DNA of 18,737 bases from Silvimonas sp. GTDB taxonomy: Bacteria; Pseudomonadota; Gammaproteobacteria; Burkholderiales; Chitinibacteraceae. The stretch spans positions 1-18,737 of the forward strand of contig JASLES010000448.1 in NCBI GenBank assembly GCA_030151005.1. The letters run 5' to 3'. The position numbers and the translations under genes were made by a program. Each line of letters starts with the position of its first letter. Positions within the stretch are counted from its first letter, which is position 1. The notes below the pieces were generated by a model. That model saw only the letters and a program-made list of their open reading frames with translations. It was not told the DNA's origin and searched no databases. Shown in pieces: positions 16,154 through 18,737 of the stretch.

Positions 16154-17284
16154 TCAGGACTCGGTTTGCGCCAGCCAGTCCCGCAGGCGCGCCTGCACGG
16201 CGGTCAACTCGTCCCCTGCCACAATGGCAATTTCCTGAGCCTGCGCGCGGCTGGCCTCTCGCAGTGTGGGCAAAGACAAGCTGGCCAGCATGGCCTCCGC
16301 CCGCATGCCACCCAGACCCGACAAACTATCCAGTTTGAACAGCGTGGTCAGCCCAACGCCCTTGTCGGCCATGCCGGCATTGATGGTCTTGGCCTCAATC
16401 ACATACAAGTGGTTGTTGCACAGGATCACGACGTCGAACTCGTTGGAGACATCATTGGGCAAACGCACACGTACGCTGGCGGCGGCATCCTGAATCGGCA
16501 ACTCGGCCGACAGCGCCTCGACCTGGCGCAAGAGCCACCATTCAAACCAGCCGCCACCCAGAAACTGGCGCGCATCAAATTGATCCAGTTTCAGACGCAA
16601 ATCCGGCAGGATCTGGCACAAACCCGTGGCGCGCAATGCAGACACCAGCGCCGGCTCATTGGGGATCGGCAAACGGGTTTCATGCTCTGCGGTCAGCAAA
16701 GAGCACACGCCGTTGAGCTTGTTGATCAACTCCGGGTGATCGACCGACAAATGCGCCAGCACATCTGCCGCGGCGTCCATTTGCGCCTTGGGCCGATGCA
16801 ACCGACGGCTACACGACACAATGCCGATGCCATAGACGGCAAAGTAGCTTTCCAGCGTCAGCCGGTCTTCCACATTGCCATCATCACTGGGCAGATCGTG
16901 CGGCGGGTGTGCCAGCCAGTGAATCTGGTCGCTGGACGGGTTCACCACAAACGCCGGTACCTGATGCCCCAGCGCCACTTCATGGGCAATTGCACTATGA
17001 ATGGGGTTGGCGCCAGACAGGTTGAACACGTACGGCAACTCGCCCCCGGCGATGATTTCCTTGAGCCGTACCCGGATGGGTTCCGGATGCCAACCATGCG
17101 GAATCGGCATCACCGAGGTATGCAAATTGGCCTCGCGGCACACGCTGGCCATGTAATTGGCCCGTTCGATATGCGTGGCATCCGCCAGTAAGGTGACATT
17201 GCGAATCTTGAAACGCTGATCCAGTGCAGGCGTGATCAGATCGGGTTCCGGTGCGTCAGCAAAAGCAATCAGGTGGCGGTGCAT
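16154..17284 (-). CDS. CARF-DUF1887 nuclease, Card1/Can2/VC1899-like, not linked to CRISPR
   Basis: 376 residues. ATG at 17284 was chosen because AAGGA lies 7 nt upstream on the minus strand; a TTG at 17329 would add 15 residues without a ribosome site. The N-terminal ~160 residues are a Rossmann-like CARF sensor (HRHLIAFAD, ...NVTLLAD..., PYVFNLSGANPIHSAIAHEVALG...). The C-terminal DUF1887 half has a PD-(D/E)xK nuclease signature: GGWFE with E248, NEFDVV with D284, and IEAKT with E297/K299, all apparently intact. Family members Card1 and Can2 cut nucleic acid when cyclic oligoadenylate binds the CARF domain; Vibrio VC1899 is a structurally known relative. The usual NxTGGTKxM ligand loop reads NLSGANPIHS (88-97) here, so the ligand may differ. 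No cas genes or array lie in the window. A membrane segment is absent. Confidence 0.85.
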   Translation of the reverse strand: MHRHLIAFADAPEPDLITPALDQRFKIRNVTLLADATHIERANYMASVCREANLHTSVMPIPHGWHPEPIRVRLKEIIAGGELPYVFNLSGANPIHSAIAHEVALGHQVPAFVVNPSSDQIHWLAHPPHDLPSDDGNVEDRLTLESYFAVYGIGIVSCSRRLHRPKAQMDAAADVLAHLSVDHPELINKLNGVCSLLTAEHETRLPIPNEPALVSALRATGLCQILPDLRLKLDQFDARQFLGGGWFEWWLLRQVEALSAELPIQDAAASVRVRLPNDVSNEFDVVILCNNHLYVIEAKTINAGMADKGVGLTTLFKLDSLSGLGGMRAEAMLASLSLPTLREASRAQAQEIAIVAGDELTAVQARLRDWLAQTES

Positions 17285-17339
17285 CGGTGTCCTTGGCGGG
17301 CTGCGGGGCAGTCGTAGCATATATCGCAAAATGGTTGGA

Positions 17340-17367
17340 TGTCGCTTACAGGGTTACCTGATGCGAC
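17340..17367. promoter_or_regulatory. Imperfect palindrome, possible operator between divergent genes
   Basis: Outer arms TGTCGC (17340-17345) and GCGACA (17363-17368), inner arms CAGG (17349-17352) and CCTG (17357-17360). It covers the expected -35 position of the plus-strand promoter and lies upstream of the minus-strand nuclease gene, so one protein bound here could affect both. Confidence 0.35.
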
Positions 17368-17381
17368 AAACGATGTACAAT
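17354..17381 (+). promoter_or_regulatory. Candidate promoter of the riboswitch-antiporter transcript
   Basis: A good -10 box TACAAT (17376-17381) lies 16 nt after a weak -35-like TTACCT (17354-17359). A start near 17388 would place the conserved riboswitch sequence about 10 nt into the RNA, as expected. Confidence 0.45.
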
Positions 17382-17387
17382 TCGCTC

Positions 17388-17528
17388 CGTTGTCATTGGG
17401 GAGTAGCTATCTTCCTGCAGGCTGATGCCTGCCAGAGAAGAGGTCACGTCAACAAACTTGAAGCCTGGCTTCATGGCGTGATCAGTACCGGGTCCTCCAC
17501 CCGGTTGCCCGGCGAGACCTTTGGCCAC
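17388..17528 (+). promoter_or_regulatory. yybP-ykoY (Mn2+-sensing) riboswitch aptamer
   Basis: The two hallmark conserved segments are present: GGGGAGTAGC at 17398-17407 and GAGACCTTTGG at 17514-17524. Between them are three clean hairpins: GCAGGC/GCCTGC (17417-17432), TGAAGC/GCTTCA (17459-17473) and ACCGGGT/ACCCGGT with loop CCTCC (17487-17505). This class binds Mn2+ between the two conserved loops and turns on Mn2+ efflux genes such as mntP and alx in E. coli. Here it leads into a CaCA-family antiporter at 17606. Exact ends are estimated. Confidence 0.85.
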
Positions 17529-17592
17529 GATACGCTTTGCCACGCCGGGCAAGCCGTATCGTTGCGCCATTGGATTATCTTGCTTGCCCGGC
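17528..17592 (+). promoter_or_regulatory. Riboswitch expression platform with competing hairpins
   Basis: Hairpin A: CGATACG (17528-17534) pairs with CGTATCG (17555-17561), with further inner pairs CTT/AAG and GCC/GGC. Hairpin B: GCCGGGCAAGC (17544-17554) pairs perfectly over 11 bp with GCTTGCCCGGC (17582-17592), ending 13 nt before the start codon. They share 17544-17554 and exclude each other. TTGCCCGGC also occurs inside the aptamer (17505-17513), giving the same strand a third partner. No T-tract follows B, so control is more likely translational or Rho-dependent than intrinsic termination. Confidence 0.7.
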
Positions 17593-17605
17593 CTGCGTTG
17601 CTCTC

Positions 17606-18604
17606 ATGCTCCTGACCATCATCCTGTTTTTTGCATCTGCGCTTGCCATTTACCTGGCCTGTGAATACTTCGTGAACGGCATCGAATGGTGCGGCCGTCA
17701 CATGAAGCTGGGCGCCACCGCCGTGGGCACTGTGCTGGCTGCATTTGGCACCGCCTTGCCAGAAAGCGCCGTGACGTTCACTGCCGTAGTCTTCGGCCAG
17801 ACCGACCAAGCCAAAGACATTGGCGTAGGCGCTGCCATGGGTGGCCCGCTGGTGCTGGCCACGGTGGCCTATGCGGTGGTAGGCGGCGCGCTGTGGCTTA
17901 ATCGCCGCCGGCTGGGTCGGCCAGACCGCATCGTGCAGGTTGATAGCAAACGCCTGGCGGGCGATCAGTTGGCGTTTTTGTCGATCTTTGTCTTCAAAGT
18001 TGCTTTGGGTCTGGTGGCCTTTGCCATCAAGCCATGGCTGGGTGTGTTGTTCCTGGCCGCGTACGCGCTGTATGTATGGCGAGAGATCACCAGTGCCGAC
18101 ACGGCGCCGGAAGAAGAAGAACTGGAAGACCTGAAGATTCGGCCGCACAACGCCACCATGGGTTGGGCTGCGCTGCAATCACTGCTCGCGCTGGGCGTTA
18201 TTGCCGTGGCCTCGCATACGTTTGTCGCCCAGCTGGAAACCATCGGTGTCGCGCTGGGCATTGCCCCGCATATCGTGGCGCTATTGCTCAGCCCGGTGGC
18301 GACTGAACTGCCGGAAATCATGAACACGCTGATCTGGGTGCGCCAGGGCAAAGAACGTCTGGCGCTGGCGAATATCTCGGGCGCCATGATGATCCAGGCC
18401 ACGATCCCCAGCGCCTTGGGTATCTTTTTCACGCCGTGGCTGTTTGATGCACCGCTGCTGGTCTCCGGCCTGATCACCGCTGCCGGCATTATCTTTCTGT
18501 GGAATATCTTCCGCCGCGGGCATGTGGACTGTAGCCGGCTAATGATGGTGGGGGGGTTGTATCTGGCGTTTGCGGTGTATGTGGGGGTGCATTTTTATGG
18601 TTAA
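17606..18604 (+). CDS. CaCA-family (YrbG-like) cation antiporter under a Mn2+ riboswitch
   Basis: 332 residues from ATG 17606, the first Met before a membrane helix. A frame extends upstream to 17537 but runs through the riboswitch platform. No clear Shine-Dalgarno is seen. About ten hydrophobic segments are arranged as two halves around an acidic loop (APEEEELEDLK, ~168-178). Each half has an alpha-repeat: GTVLAAFGTALPE (41-53, E53) and ALLLSPVATELPE (225-237, E237), the acidic cation-binding residues of Na+/Ca2+ exchangers. The first repeat reads GAAMGG where family members usually have a GNxxGS-like segment; the second retains N256. The family exchanges cytoplasmic Ca2+ or other divalent ions for H+ or Na+. 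The riboswitch implies Mn2+ efflux as the physiological role. Both points together are inference. Confidence 0.85.
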   Translation: MLLTIILFFASALAIYLACEYFVNGIEWCGRHMKLGATAVGTVLAAFGTALPESAVTFTAVVFGQTDQAKDIGVGAAMGGPLVLATVAYAVVGGALWLNRRRLGRPDRIVQVDSKRLAGDQLAFLSIFVFKVALGLVAFAIKPWLGVLFLAAYALYVWREITSADTAPEEEELEDLKIRPHNATMGWAALQSLLALGVIAVASHTFVAQLETIGVALGIAPHIVALLLSPVATELPEIMNTLIWVRQGKERLALANISGAMMIQATIPSALGIFFTPWLFDAPLLVSGLITAAGIIFLWNIFRRGHVDCSRLMMVGGLYLAFAVYVGVHFYG

Positions 18605-18628
18605 GCGGTGTTGAACAGCGGGGTGTAA

Positions 18629-18648
18629 GCGCCTTCGGCGCGGGTCTT
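18629..18648 (+). terminator. Possible terminator of the antiporter transcript
   Basis: GCGCC (18629-18633) and GGCGC (18637-18641) form a stem with a tight C(TTCG)G-type loop, followed by GGGTCTTT. The T-tract is poor, so efficiency is uncertain. It starts 24 nt after the stop codon. Confidence 0.4.
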
Positions 18649-18682
18649 TAAAAGCATTTGATACCGGCGGTGGCCGGAGCAC

Positions 18683-18737
18683 GTTACTTTCTTTGCTTCG
18701 CCAAAGAAAGTAACCAAAGAAAGGCGACCCCAGCCGG
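18683..18737. repeat. Dispersed intergenic inverted repeat (GTTACTTTCTTTG type), cut by window end
   Basis: Perfect 13-bp arms GTTACTTTCTTTG (18683-18695) and CAAAGAAAGTAAC (18702-18714) with loop CTTCGC, followed by CAAAGAAAGGCGACCCC. I recognise this sequence as recurring between genes in many beta- and gammaproteobacteria. Its function is not established to my knowledge; the hairpin could stabilise or end transcripts. Confidence 0.7.

Noticed and set aside
16166..17191. 341-residue plus-strand ORF opposite the CARF nuclease gene
   Set aside because: Mirror frame of a gene with intact nuclease motifs and a good ribosome site; no recognised domain.
16154..17605. CRISPR array or cas genes beside the CARF-DUF1887 gene
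   Set aside because: No regularly spaced repeats and no cas-like products anywhere in the window.
17537..17605. Upstream-extended start for the antiporter (TTG 17537)
   Set aside because: The extension runs through the riboswitch hairpins and gives a non-hydrophobic leader not expected in this family.

Overview
The window looks like chromosomal DNA of a Gram-negative betaproteobacterium, probably of the Neisseriales / Chitinibacteraceae-Chromobacteriaceae kind. This is inferred from moderately high GC, outer-membrane proteins, gene families and the repeat at the right edge; no rRNA or other taxonomic marker is present. There are 14 convincing protein genes, one riboswitch, several hairpins or terminators, and no tRNA, rRNA, insertion sequence or CRISPR array.

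Left part (1-2657): the 3' part of a phospholipase-D-like (two HKD motifs) gene, a DUF2278/YukJ-family gene directly behind it, and a convergent gene for a small SprA-related putative metalloprotease with an HEQAH motif.

Signalling part (3108-7259): four tightly packed genes form an unorthodox chemosensory-like set. They encode a membrane-anchored CheA-like kinase (sensor, HAMP, PAS-like, HPt and CheA-type ATPase domains, but no CheW-like domain), a single-domain CheY-like receiver, a one-helix membrane protein with a stripped-down MCP signalling tip, and a CheX-like phosphatase. CheW, CheR and CheB are not seen. An OmpA-family porin with a strong terminator follows.

Exopolysaccharide part (8887-16131): wecB-nfrB-nfrA-ybcH, with the last three genes overlapping by 4 and 1 nt. 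By homology to the E. coli Nfr system this should make a ManNAc-containing secreted glycan. WecB supplies UDP-ManNAc. NfrB polymerises it under c-di-GMP control through MshEN motifs. NfrA is the TPR/barrel outer-membrane exporter, and YbcH is a periplasmic accessory protein. In E. coli wecB lies elsewhere, so its presence here ties precursor supply to the polymer machine.

Right part (16154-18737): a stand-alone CARF-DUF1887 (Card1/Can2/VC1899-like) nuclease gene on the minus strand diverges from a yybP-ykoY (Mn2+) riboswitch that precedes a CaCA-family cation antiporter. The riboswitch is followed by a clear set of mutually exclusive hairpins running to just before the start codon. The window ends in a 13-bp inverted repeat of a known dispersed type.

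Most notable items: the CheA-like/CheY/mini-MCP/CheX cassette; the wecB-linked Nfr locus with a 29-residue periodic repeat array in NfrB; the orphan CARF nuclease with an altered ligand motif; and the Mn2+ riboswitch with a three-way pairing switch on an unusual target gene.
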